Part shown: positions 1-5,195 of the stretch, one piece after another
Layout: each line of letters begins with the position of its first letter
Numbering within the stretch: position 1 is the first letter of the stretch
Source of the DNA: Candidatus Aegiribacteria sp.
GTDB taxonomy: Bacteria > Fermentibacterota > Fermentibacteria > Fermentibacterales > JCC-6
DNA length: 5,195 bases
Assembly: GCA_030638185.1 (NCBI GenBank)
Contig: DAOWFD010000316.1
Coordinates: 1-5,195 of the forward strand
Reading direction: 5' to 3'
The notes under the pieces: model-generated
The model's input: the letters and a program-made list of their open reading frames with translations, nothing else
Database searches by the model: none
Told to the model about the DNA's origin: nothing
Translations under genes and position numbers: made by a program

Positions 1-1
1 A

Positions 2-1453
2 AGGCTGGAAATACTTAATGACAGGAATTTTGCTGCTTCCGTTGCTGACCCATTCTACAACGGAGGCCTCTGGAACGAACTGTACGACATTGCCCTCAAC
101 TCCGCAAACCCCGATCCGCACCTGTGGTACCTTGCTGCGCGTACCAGGGACAGGCTGGGTTTTTACGAGATAGCTGTCAGCATGCTTGACGAATATCTTG
201 TCAGATGGCCCGGCTCAGTGGATACACCAAATGCGATGATATACCTTGGAAGGGATCTTGGACGTTCCGGTGACTGGCAGAGGGGGCTTGCGGTTCTGGA
301 GCAGTACGGGAAGGATTTCCCGGAGCATCACAGGATCGGAAATCTCCCCTGGTACATCGGTGACATGCTGGTGGAGAACAGGCTCTGGCAGCAGGCCATT
401 CCCTGGTTTCAGTTGACACTTGAACGCTACTCAGACAATGTCACGGTAGACGATGCGCATTTCTATCTCTGCTTTTCGCTCCTCAAGTCCGGAAGAATTT
501 CCGATGCCATAGCCGAACTGGAGAATTTTACCTCTAAATGGTCCGGCAGTGTATACCTATCATCCGCGAAATACTGGCTTGGCAAACTCCTTCTTGCAGA
601 GGGTAACCCAGAAGGTGAAGTCATACTTGGGAACCTGATCCGGTCAGCTCCCGCAAGCCTTCCCGCTTTTTTCGCAAGGGAGCTTCTGGGACAGCCGGCC
701 TGGGAACCTGAGTTCACTGAGGAACCCCTGGATGAATGGATGCGAAGGCATGGACATCCACCTGCCCTGCCGCCGGAAGCTGCACTCAGAGGATTGTTTC
801 TCCAGGAAGCGGGGTTGAGACATTTCGCCGATGGTGAATTCAGGAAGGCTGAGGAGATTGTCGGTGGGCCTGATTACCTTGCTCCTTTCTATTTTGAACA
901 TGATGTGTGGGAACGGAGACCAATATCAGGATACAACATGTGGAATCTGTCGGGCAGTGACAGCGACAGGCCCAGAGAGTTGTGGATGCTGCGCTACCAG
1001 ATGGCCTGGCCGGAGCTTGTTGTCCCGGCTGGAGAGAAATACGGACTGGATTCCCTTTTAGCATGGGCGATAATAAGAAACGAAAGCATGTTCCAGCCAA
1101 CCTGTTACTCGGTAGCAGGCGCCAGGGGGCTTATCCAGATGATCCCAAGCACCTCTGAATACGTTGCCATTGAACAGGGATGGGGCGATTACTCCCCTGA
1201 CAGGCTTTACGACCCTGCGGTTTCCATAGAATACGGAATCAGCTACATCTCAGGAGTTAACAGGGATCTCGGAGGTGACCCTGTAATGACCGCAGCCGCC
1301 TATAACGGAGGCCCTCACAACGCCGTTCACTGGGGTGCTGAGGACATGGAGGTTGACGAGTTCTTTGCGCTCATAACCTACAATGAAACGAAGAATTACG
1401 CCCAGAATGTCCATCATGCCTATATGATCTACAAGTCACTGTATATTAAATAA
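2..1453 (+). CDS. Lytic murein transglycosylase, TPR-like N-region plus SLT domain (5'-truncated)
   Basis: The product should cleave the beta-1,4 bond between MurNAc and GlcNAc in peptidoglycan, in the periplasm. The frame is open from base 2, so the gene begins outside the window; the Met codon at 182 is internal, because TPR-like coding sequence (LWYLAARTRDRLGFYEIAV) continues upstream of it. 483 residues are visible. Numbered from base 2, residues about 40-205 are helical repeats of TPR type, like the superhelical part of Slt70 proteins. Residues about 338-483 are the SLT catalytic domain: the catalytic Glu is E361 in RNESMF (codon 1082-1084), followed by GARGLIQMIPST (373-384), AAYNGG (432-437) and a C-terminal ETKNYAQNV segment, all hallmarks of family 1 transglycosylases. 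Any signal peptide is off the window. The 3' end overlaps the convergent propeller gene by 8 bases. The family is near certain; the exact cellular role (recycling, division, secretion) cannot be told. Confidence 0.93.
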   Translation, partial: RLEILNDRNFAASVADPFYNGGLWNELYDIALNSANPDPHLWYLAARTRDRLGFYEIAVSMLDEYLVRWPGSVDTPNAMIYLGRDLGRSGDWQRGLAVLEQYGKDFPEHHRIGNLPWYIGDMLVENRLWQQAIPWFQLTLERYSDNVTVDDAHFYLCFSLLKSGRISDAIAELENFTSKWSGSVYLSSAKYWLGKLLLAEGNPEGEVILGNLIRSAPASLPAFFARELLGQPAWEPEFTEEPLDEWMRRHGHPPALPPEAALRGLFLQEAGLRHFADGEFRKAEEIVGGPDYLAPFYFEHDVWERRPISGYNMWNLSGSDSDRPRELWMLRYQMAWPELVVPAGEKYGLDSLLAWAIIRNESMFQPTCYSVAGARGLIQMIPSTSEYVAIEQGWGDYSPDRLYDPAVSIEYGISYISGVNRDLGGDPVMTAAAYNGGPHNAVHWGAEDMEVDEFFALITYNETKNYAQNVHHAYMIYKSLYIK

Positions 1454-2462
1454 ACTCTCTGGTATGAAACACTTTCAGTACTTCACCATCGGGCACTATC
1501 TCTATCCAGGCCAGGTAACTGCCGTCGGATGAGAGTGCCGGCTGAGTAGCCCATTCTCCCTGTTCTGATACCTGTCTGAGATACCCGGTTTCCCTTTTCA
1601 TTATCCATACCGTGGTAGGATCTTCCCATGAACGTCCATAGTCCGCTACGGGGAAAGGATCCTTCCTGCAGAATGCCAGTAACTGCCCATCCAGGACTGC
1701 GGACACCTGGCTTGCGTTGTCCATGAATACTTTATCGATGCCCGATTCTATGTTGAGAAACCTCAGTTGCCATTCTCCCCATCCACCTATCTGGAACAGC
1801 AGCACCCTGTCTGTTATCCACACAGGGTTGGATTCATGCCAATCCCACCTGTAGAAAGTCGTATCTGCCCTTGCCCGCCTTCCCGAAGGCGCGGAGGTGC
1901 CGATGATATGCAGCTCCTCATACCATCCTGGAGTCCAGGCGAAGTTCATGCAGGCGATATTTTTTCCATCGGGCGATATCACCAGGCCGTTAATCCTGAC
2001 TTCCGAATACTCGGGCAGGAGCAGGAAGACATCACCTGAAAAAAGACCGGTTACGTAAATATCGCTGCCGAGGAAATGGGTGGTAAAACAGAGAACCGGA
2101 TCGTGCGGTTCACCCAGGGGATCGAACGTGCAGTCCACCGCTCTACCTGTATGCACGAGCTGCCTGTAGGACTCAGGGGTATCCACCTGGAAGTAGTGTA
2201 TCATTCCGTCCAGAATGAAGGCAACATATTTACCGTCGGGTGTGAAAGCGGGAGATGCCACCTCACCCTCTGCAACGGTTGCCTGGCCTTCATCAGGTGT
2301 CCATATTACAAGCCTGTTCTCCAGGGCGGTCACAAGCACATCTGCAACCGGCGACCAGGCGAGATCGGGGGGGTAGTCGTCGTACCCGTTCCCGTACACC
2401 TCTGGTAGAAGAGTCAAAGCGGTTATGACGGCAAGAAACGATAGCATGCCTCTGATCATCAT
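1446..2462 (-). CDS. Exported WD40/TolB-like beta-propeller repeat protein
   Basis: 338-residue secreted protein of unknown specific function. Residues 1-24 form a signal peptide: MMIR, then a hydrophobic stretch GMLSFLAVITALTLLP, then EVYG as a possible cleavage region. The rest is short beta-strand repeats with the 'SPDGK..A' signature of PD40/WD40-like propellers: WSPVADVLVTA (36-46), FTPDGKYVAFI (73-83), ISPDGKNIACM (162-172), a degenerate unit near 213-240 and LSSDGSYLAWI (310-320). About six blades are inferred. Such folds occur in TolB and in DPP-IV-type peptidase N-domains, but no peptidase domain or lipobox is present. The start was chosen because GGGAGG (2473-2478) lies 10 bases before ATG 2462; TTG at 2465 is 7 bases away and equally possible. 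The frame is open to an ATG at 2543, but that gives a polar N-terminal extension with no ribosome site. It is probably monocistronic, from the promoter at 2563-2591. Confidence 0.8.
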   Translation of the reverse strand: MMIRGMLSFLAVITALTLLPEVYGNGYDDYPPDLAWSPVADVLVTALENRLVIWTPDEGQATVAEGEVASPAFTPDGKYVAFILDGMIHYFQVDTPESYRQLVHTGRAVDCTFDPLGEPHDPVLCFTTHFLGSDIYVTGLFSGDVFLLLPEYSEVRINGLVISPDGKNIACMNFAWTPGWYEELHIIGTSAPSGRRARADTTFYRWDWHESNPVWITDRVLLFQIGGWGEWQLRFLNIESGIDKVFMDNASQVSAVLDGQLLAFCRKDPFPVADYGRSWEDPTTVWIMKRETGYLRQVSEQGEWATQPALSSDGSYLAWIEIVPDGEVLKVFHTREFI

Positions 2463-2472
2463 CAACTCCATT

Positions 2473-2478
2473 CCTCCC
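2473..2478 (-). promoter_or_regulatory. Strong Shine-Dalgarno site of the propeller gene
   Basis: The minus strand reads GGGAGG here. It is 10 bases before ATG 2462, 7 before TTG 2465 and only 1 before the in-frame ATG at 2471, which is too close. It decides against the longest-frame start at 2543, which has no such site. Confidence 0.7.
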
Positions 2479-2495
2479 TCATTGTTACACAATGA
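2479..2495 (-). repeat. Perfect inverted repeat / hairpin next to the ribosome site
   Basis: On the plus strand TCATTGT-TAC-ACAATGA is a perfect 7-base-pair inverted repeat with a 3-base loop. In the transcript of the propeller gene the hairpin would sit in the leader, ending right before GGGAGG. It could tune ribosome access or be a protein-binding site. It is not a terminator, because no U-run follows. A hairpin this short can also arise by chance. Confidence 0.45.
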
Positions 2496-2562
2496 TGAAT
2501 TGATTTTCAACTGATTGCGGGGCAGTTCAAATCGGAAATGCATTTCATGTTACCACTATATC

Positions 2563-2591
2563 TATATAGGTTGAAACATACGTACTGTCAA
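2563..2591 (-). promoter_or_regulatory. Sigma70-type promoter of the propeller gene
   Basis: On the minus strand the -35 box is a perfect TTGACA (2586-2591). A 17-base spacer (2569-2585) and TATATA (2563-2568, 4 of 6 to consensus) follow. Transcription would begin near 2556, leaving a leader of roughly 94 bases before ATG 2462. The -35 box is embedded in the inverted repeat at 2587-2599. Confidence 0.6.
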
Positions 2592-2599
2592 CGGTTGAC
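2587..2599. promoter_or_regulatory. Operator-like palindrome GTCAAC-G-GTTGAC over the -35 region
   Basis: A perfect 6+1+6 inverted repeat, GTCAACGGTTGAC. It covers most of the leftward -35 box (2586-2591) and overlaps the -35-like TTGACG on the plus strand (2595-2600). A dimeric regulator bound here would cover both -35 regions. The alternative is that the symmetry arises only because two back-to-back TTGAC boxes necessarily form a palindrome. Confidence 0.45.
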
Positions 2600-2622
2600 G
2601 GATTTTGTAATTAATTGATAGT
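2595..2622 (+). promoter_or_regulatory. Possible divergent rightward promoter
   Basis: TTGACG (2595-2600), a 16-base spacer and GATAGT (2617-2622, 4 of 6 to TATAAT) on the plus strand. It would read into the decayed frame at 2611-3019 and could reach the redox operon, since no terminator is evident in between. The -10 match is modest. Confidence 0.3.
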
Positions 2623-3019
2623 AAGGATGTTAAGAAAGCATTATTCTCAAAGACAGGAGATCAAATAAGAAGCAAAGCTCTGGAATACCTCGGATGCCCC
2701 GAATGCGAATCAGAACTGGAAACAGGAAATATCAGAAACTGGAAAGGTGATATCAATTCAGCTTCCGTTTATTGGAGATTTGATTTCTCTGTCGGAGTTC
2801 GTACGGTTTGCGAAAAAAACTGATCCTTATTCGGAATATGACAAGTTTCAGTCAGATGCAGAAGAATACGGCTCCAGAATCGCTAACTCAGAACGTATAA
2901 TCGAATCGAAGCATCAGGCAAGTATTCCCGTCTTATATAATTCGGGAAAAAGTAGTGTACGTACTTCTTCAGGTAGTGTATCTGGTCATTCATACATGAA
3001 TTCTAACAGTGAAGAGTAA
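2611..3019 (+). pseudogene. Probable decayed zinc-ribbon (Trm112/methyltransferase N-terminus-like) gene remnant
   Basis: One frame, open from 2611 to a TGA at 2821-2823, reads protein-like: ...RSKALEYLGCPECESELE..., then GNIRNWKGDI. A leucine-rich start followed by CPxCxxxL and a later G-[DE]-[IL] is typical of the zinc-ribbon that opens many class I methyltransferases and of Trm112-like proteins. The second CxxC expected after GDI is missing. The expected continuation (PFIGD..., EFVRFA, then DPYSEYDKF) appears in a different frame (2747-3019), so a frameshift and a small deletion near 2755-2770 are inferred. There is no ATG in the first frame; ATG 2627 is in the second frame and reaches a stop after 13 codons. 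The last ~25 codons of the second frame are Ser-rich and look non-coding. No methyltransferase catalytic domain follows. Alternatively, 2747-3019 is simply a chance 90-codon frame. Confidence 0.4.
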
Positions 3020-3176
3020 GTGTGTATTTGAAAAAGCAGATATAAACGTCCTCCGCTCCGATTATTCAAATTGTAACTACTTGTCTGATACTATCATAAG
3101 AATAATTATCAGTATGAATTCTATTTGCTCTTTCAAACCCCTTGACAAACCCGTTTCCCATCTCTATTTCTTTGCA
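3020..3176 (+). other. A+T-rich upstream region of the redox operon, no gene supported
   Basis: The operon's first frame is open back to a GTG at 3009, but the peptide encoded by 3009-3176 (Cys/Asn/Ile-rich, with FKPLDKPVSHLYFFA at its end) does not resemble the start of HydB/AsrA proteins. The stretch is visibly A+T-rich around 3060-3125. A 7-base direct repeat CAAACCC occurs at 3134-3140 and 3146-3152. No Shine-Dalgarno precedes ATG 3114 or ATG 3177. It is read here as promoter and leader DNA. Confidence 0.4.
3142..3170 (+). promoter_or_regulatory. Possible promoter just upstream of the redox operon
   Basis: A perfect TTGACA (3142-3147), a 17-base spacer and TATTTC (3165-3170, 3 of 6 to TATAAT). 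The -10 box ends 6 bases before ATG 3177, so transcription would start at or next to the start codon. That would give a leaderless mRNA, which fits the absence of a ribosome-binding site. The -10 match is weak, so this is tentative. Confidence 0.35.
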
Positions 3177-4193
3177 ATGCTTTTCATCAAACGGGGTAAT
3201 CTTGATCAACTTCTTGAGTCCCTCACAGGGGACTACAGGGTATACGTTCCCCGCAGTATGGGGGATGGTACCGGGTATTCGCTTCTGGGCAAGTCGGATA
3301 CCAATTATGAAATAGGCGAGATCAGATCATTCGATCCTCTCAAGTCATTCTATTTCCTGGGTCGTGAAAAGGTTGCTGAAGATTTCAAGAAGGATATTCT
3401 GCGGGATGATAAGCCTCCCTGCATTGTGGGTGCCAAGGCGTGTGACCTGAAGGGTTTTAAAATCCTTGATTTTGTTTTCATAGACGATGAATTTGGTGAT
3501 CCCACTTACATGAAAGCAAGAGAGAACGGGCTGATCATTTCCGCTGACTGTACGGGTGTTGGCGAAACATGTTTCTGTACAGCGATAGGTATCGATCCCT
3601 GGCCGGAATCCGAATATGATATAAACCTTTCTCCTGTTAATGACGGTTTCATTGTTACTATGGGAAGTGAGAAAGGCCTTGATCTTGTTGAAAGCAATAA
3701 GAACCTGTTCATTGAAGCAACTAAGGCTCAGGTTAAGGCTATCAAACAGAACAGAAGCACTATAAAATCCGGCGTAATGAAGAGAGCGCAGGAGAAGAGA
3801 ATTCCCGTCGCGGACAGACTGAAGCGGGTTATAAAAAAGAAGTTTGAATCGGATATCTGGAAAGATGCCTCGGAAGACTGTGTGGAATGCGGAGCCTGCA
3901 ATACCATATGTCCAACCTGTCACTGCTTCCTTCTGTACGATCAGAAATCTGATGGCAAACTCGCCAGGTTCAGAATATGGGATTCATGTATGATACATGA
4001 TTTTGCCAGGGTGGCCGGAGGAGAGAACCCGCGAGACCAATTGTGGATGAGGTTTAGAAACAGGTTTGACAAGAAGTTCAGCTACTTCCCTGAAGTACTC
4101 AAAGAGATTGGCTGTACTGGGTGCGGCAGATGCATAGCCGCATGTCCCGGCAAGATAGACATTAGAGAAGTCCTGGCAAGACTGGAAGTATGA
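3177..4193 (+). CDS. HydB/AsrA-like 4Fe-4S electron-transfer subunit (sulfhydrogenase beta type)
   Basis: 338-residue cytoplasmic Fe-S protein of the family that includes sulfhydrogenase subunit beta (HydB) and anaerobic sulfite reductase subunit A; it relays electrons between a flavin subunit and a catalytic partner. Numbered from ATG 3177: GAKACDLKGFKILD (85-98) and DCTGVGETCFC (124-134) are the family's N-terminal Cys motifs. CVECGACNTICPTCHC (235-250) holds one ferredoxin-type CxxCxxCxxxCP set plus extra Cys 248 and 250. WDSCM (268-272), FARVAGGENPR (276-286) and CTGCGRCIAACPGKID (313-328) with the second 4Fe-4S set complete the pattern. At least two [4Fe-4S] clusters are expected. The start at 3177 fits the family N-terminus (MLFIKRGNLDQLLESL) although no Shine-Dalgarno is seen; the frame stays open to GTG 3009. 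The gene overlaps the next by 4 bases, implying translational coupling. The family is secure; hydrogenase, sulfite reductase or Flx/Hdr-type partnership is open. Confidence 0.87.
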   Translation: MLFIKRGNLDQLLESLTGDYRVYVPRSMGDGTGYSLLGKSDTNYEIGEIRSFDPLKSFYFLGREKVAEDFKKDILRDDKPPCIVGAKACDLKGFKILDFVFIDDEFGDPTYMKARENGLIISADCTGVGETCFCTAIGIDPWPESEYDINLSPVNDGFIVTMGSEKGLDLVESNKNLFIEATKAQVKAIKQNRSTIKSGVMKRAQEKRIPVADRLKRVIKKKFESDIWKDASEDCVECGACNTICPTCHCFLLYDQKSDGKLARFRIWDSCMIHDFARVAGGENPRDQLWMRFRNRFDKKFSYFPEVLKEIGCTGCGRCIAACPGKIDIREVLARLEV

Positions 4194-5008
4194 TGAAGAA
4201 TCCATACCGCTCCATTGAAGCAGAGGTAAATAAGGTTACAACCGAAACACCTACGATTAAAACTTTCCTTCTCAAACCAAAGGAAGAACTCACTTTCAAG
4301 CCCGGGCAGTTCATGGAGTTTTCCGTTCCCGGTGTAGGTGAAGCTCCATTCACTCCATCATCTGATTCAGAGATCAAGGAGACGATGGAGATAACCATTG
4401 TGAAGGTTGGGAAAGTCACCGATGCCATACACGAACTGAAACCCGGTGATACCGTTGGCCTTAGAGGACCCCTGGGTAAGGGATATCCACTTACGAAATT
4501 CATAGGCCAGGATGTGCTGGTCATCGGTGGCGGTGTTGGACTCGCGCCGGTCAGGACTCTTATGTACGGTCTTTTTCACATGAGAAAGCAGCTTTCCAGG
4601 CTTGTATACAGAGGCGGATGTAGAAACCCCGAGGAATTCCTCTACCGCAAGGAGCTTGAGGGTTGGATGAAACGGGATGACATCGATATGAAAATTACCG
4701 TGGACCAGGGCGATGATTCATGGAACGGCCCGGTAGGGGTTGTTACAACAATAATGGATGATATTGACGTGAATTATAAACGGGTAAAGGCTATTGTGTG
4801 TGGTCCACCCATAATGATGAAATTCGCAACATTCAAGCTGCAGGAACTCGGGGTTCGGGACAGAAATATCTATCTCTCCATGGAGAAAAACATGTCCTGT
4901 GGTTTCGGCAAGTGCGGACACTGCAGAATAGGCCCTTATTATTGCTGCAAGGACGGTCCTGTCTTCACCTACGATATGATCCGGGACTATCCCGGAATCT
5001 GGGATTAG
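4190..5008 (+). CDS. FAD/NAD(P)-binding electron-transfer subunit (HydG/AsrB/PyrK-like, sulfhydrogenase gamma type)
   Basis: 272-residue flavoprotein of the ferredoxin-NADP reductase superfamily that exchanges electrons between NAD(P)H, FAD and a C-terminal [2Fe-2S] cluster. Visible parts: an FAD-binding beta-barrel (about 8-100) with KPGQFMEFSVPG (37-48) and the flavin-contact region GEAPFTPSS (50-58); a nucleotide-binding domain with VIGGGVGLAPVR (111-122); CGPPIMMKF near 205, typical of the NAD(P) site; and a [2Fe-2S] set C237-x4-C242-x2-C245-x7-C253 followed by KDGPVF. Length and order match sulfhydrogenase gamma and AsrB. Cys252 beside Cys253 is an extra cysteine. Two start codons, ATG 4190 and ATG 4193, overlap the upstream TGA (4191-4193). 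GGAAG at 4184-4188 lies better for ATG 4193. Tight coupling with the HydB-like gene shows the two form one complex. NAD versus NADP preference cannot be read from sequence. Confidence 0.9.
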   Translation: MMKNPYRSIEAEVNKVTTETPTIKTFLLKPKEELTFKPGQFMEFSVPGVGEAPFTPSSDSEIKETMEITIVKVGKVTDAIHELKPGDTVGLRGPLGKGYPLTKFIGQDVLVIGGGVGLAPVRTLMYGLFHMRKQLSRLVYRGGCRNPEEFLYRKELEGWMKRDDIDMKITVDQGDDSWNGPVGVVTTIMDDIDVNYKRVKAIVCGPPIMMKFATFKLQELGVRDRNIYLSMEKNMSCGFGKCGHCRIGPYYCCKDGPVFTYDMIRDYPGIWD

Positions 5009-5015
5009 GACACCT

Positions 5016-5195
5016 ATGGAGATGAACAAAACAACGTTTGATCAGTTTCATGGCAACATCGATGCTGTGGCGAAGAAAAAAGGCGGGAAAAGGCTTTTCA
5101 TAGATCTCGACATATGCAATTCCGATCAGTGCGATGAATGTGTCATAAAATGCAGCTACTTCTATCATCCAGTTAACAATGGAATGATCTCCCTT
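5016..5195 (+). CDS. Ferredoxin-like 4Fe-4S protein, N-terminal part (cut by window edge)
   Basis: The frame is open from ATG 5016 to the last base: 60 codons with no stop. AGGA (5007-5010) lies 5 bases before the ATG and overlaps the preceding stop; the gap between the genes is 7 bases, so this is the third gene of the operon. After a lysine-rich N-terminus (AKKKGGKRLF) comes FIDLDICNSDQCDECVIKC, with Cys at 34, 39, 42 and 46 (C-x4-C-x2-C-x3-C), then SYFYHPVNNG. This resembles the first cluster motif of polyferredoxin/DmsB-like electron-transfer subunits; more clusters probably follow outside the window. No twin-arginine or other signal peptide is present, so it is likely cytoplasmic. It is clearly not the start of a NiFe-hydrogenase small subunit or of AsrC. 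The precise family is unknown. Confidence 0.72.
   Translation, partial: MEMNKTTFDQFHGNIDAVAKKKGGKRLFIDLDICNSDQCDECVIKCSYFYHPVNNGMISL

Noticed and set aside
182..1453. Start of the transglycosylase at the ATG at 182
   Set aside because: The same frame is open to base 2 and encodes continuous TPR-like sequence, so this Met is internal and the gene is cut by the window edge.
2076..2408. 110-codon open frame on the plus strand inside the propeller gene
   Set aside because: It is opposite a frame with a signal peptide and repeated SPDGK-type motifs; its own sequence shows no domain.
2463..2543. N-terminal extension of the propeller protein from the ATG at 2543
   Set aside because: The extension is polar, lacks a ribosome site, and would bury a good signal peptide behind 27 residues. 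GGGAGG supports a start at 2462 or 2465.
2957..2964. GTACGTAC palindrome, with a related TACGTA at 2579-2584
   Set aside because: They are too short to support a regulatory site and have no consistent position relative to a promoter.
3009..3176. GTG start at 3009 for the HydB-like protein
   Set aside because: The extra 56 residues are unlike the family and lie in A+T-rich, promoter-like DNA. The known family N-terminus fits Met 3177.
3134..3195. CAAACCC direct repeat (3134-3140, 3146-3152) and CCCGTTT/AAACGGG inverted repeat (3150-3156, 3189-3195)
   Set aside because: Seven-base matches with wide spacing are expected by chance, and no T-run or other terminator or riboswitch hallmark accompanies them.
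3345..3923. 192-codon open frame on the minus strand
   Set aside because: It lies wholly inside the HydB-like gene, whose conserved Cys motifs fix the coding frame, and it shows no recognisable domain.

Overview
The window looks like bacterial DNA from an anaerobe. It carries a peptidoglycan-cleaving lytic transglycosylase, a secreted beta-propeller protein and the start of an operon of iron-sulfur/flavin electron-transfer proteins of the sulfhydrogenase beta/gamma type. The murein hydrolase and the exported propeller suggest a cell with an envelope and a periplasm, probably Gram-negative. The oxidoreductase genes are typical of fermentative, H2- or sulfur-metabolising anaerobes. Arginine is often written AGA/AGG. 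The species cannot be named from this sequence; an uncultivated lineage is plausible.

Layout: (1) 2-1453, plus strand: C-terminal 483 residues of a TPR-SLT lytic transglycosylase whose N-terminus lies left of the window. (2) 1446-2462, minus strand: an exported protein with WD40/TolB-like beta-propeller repeats. It converges on gene 1 with stop codons overlapping by 8 bases, and it has a good sigma70-type promoter (2563-2591), an inverted repeat over the -35 box, a leader hairpin and a strong Shine-Dalgarno sequence. (3) 2463-3176: a 0.7 kb, visibly A+T-richer stretch without an intact gene. It holds the divergent promoter region and what looks like a decayed, frameshifted remnant of a zinc-ribbon protein (about 2611-3019), possibly the N-terminus of a methyltransferase. 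(4) 3177-4193, 4190-5008 and 5016-5195 (cut by the right edge), plus strand: a tight operon of a HydB/AsrA-like multi-cluster Fe-S subunit, a HydG/AsrB/PyrK-like FAD/NAD(P)/[2Fe-2S] subunit and a ferredoxin-like Fe-S protein.

How the genes work together: the flavin subunit should exchange electrons with NAD(P)H. It would pass them through its [2Fe-2S] cluster to the Fe-S clusters of the HydB-like subunit, and on to a partner encoded to the right. The third gene is a ferredoxin-like protein, not a NiFe-hydrogenase small subunit (as in hydBGDA) or a sulfite reductase AsrC, so the final electron acceptor or donor is open. This is the most interesting point in the window. The left-hand envelope genes have no visible functional link to the redox operon. 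No tRNA, rRNA, CRISPR array, insertion sequence or integration site was seen.
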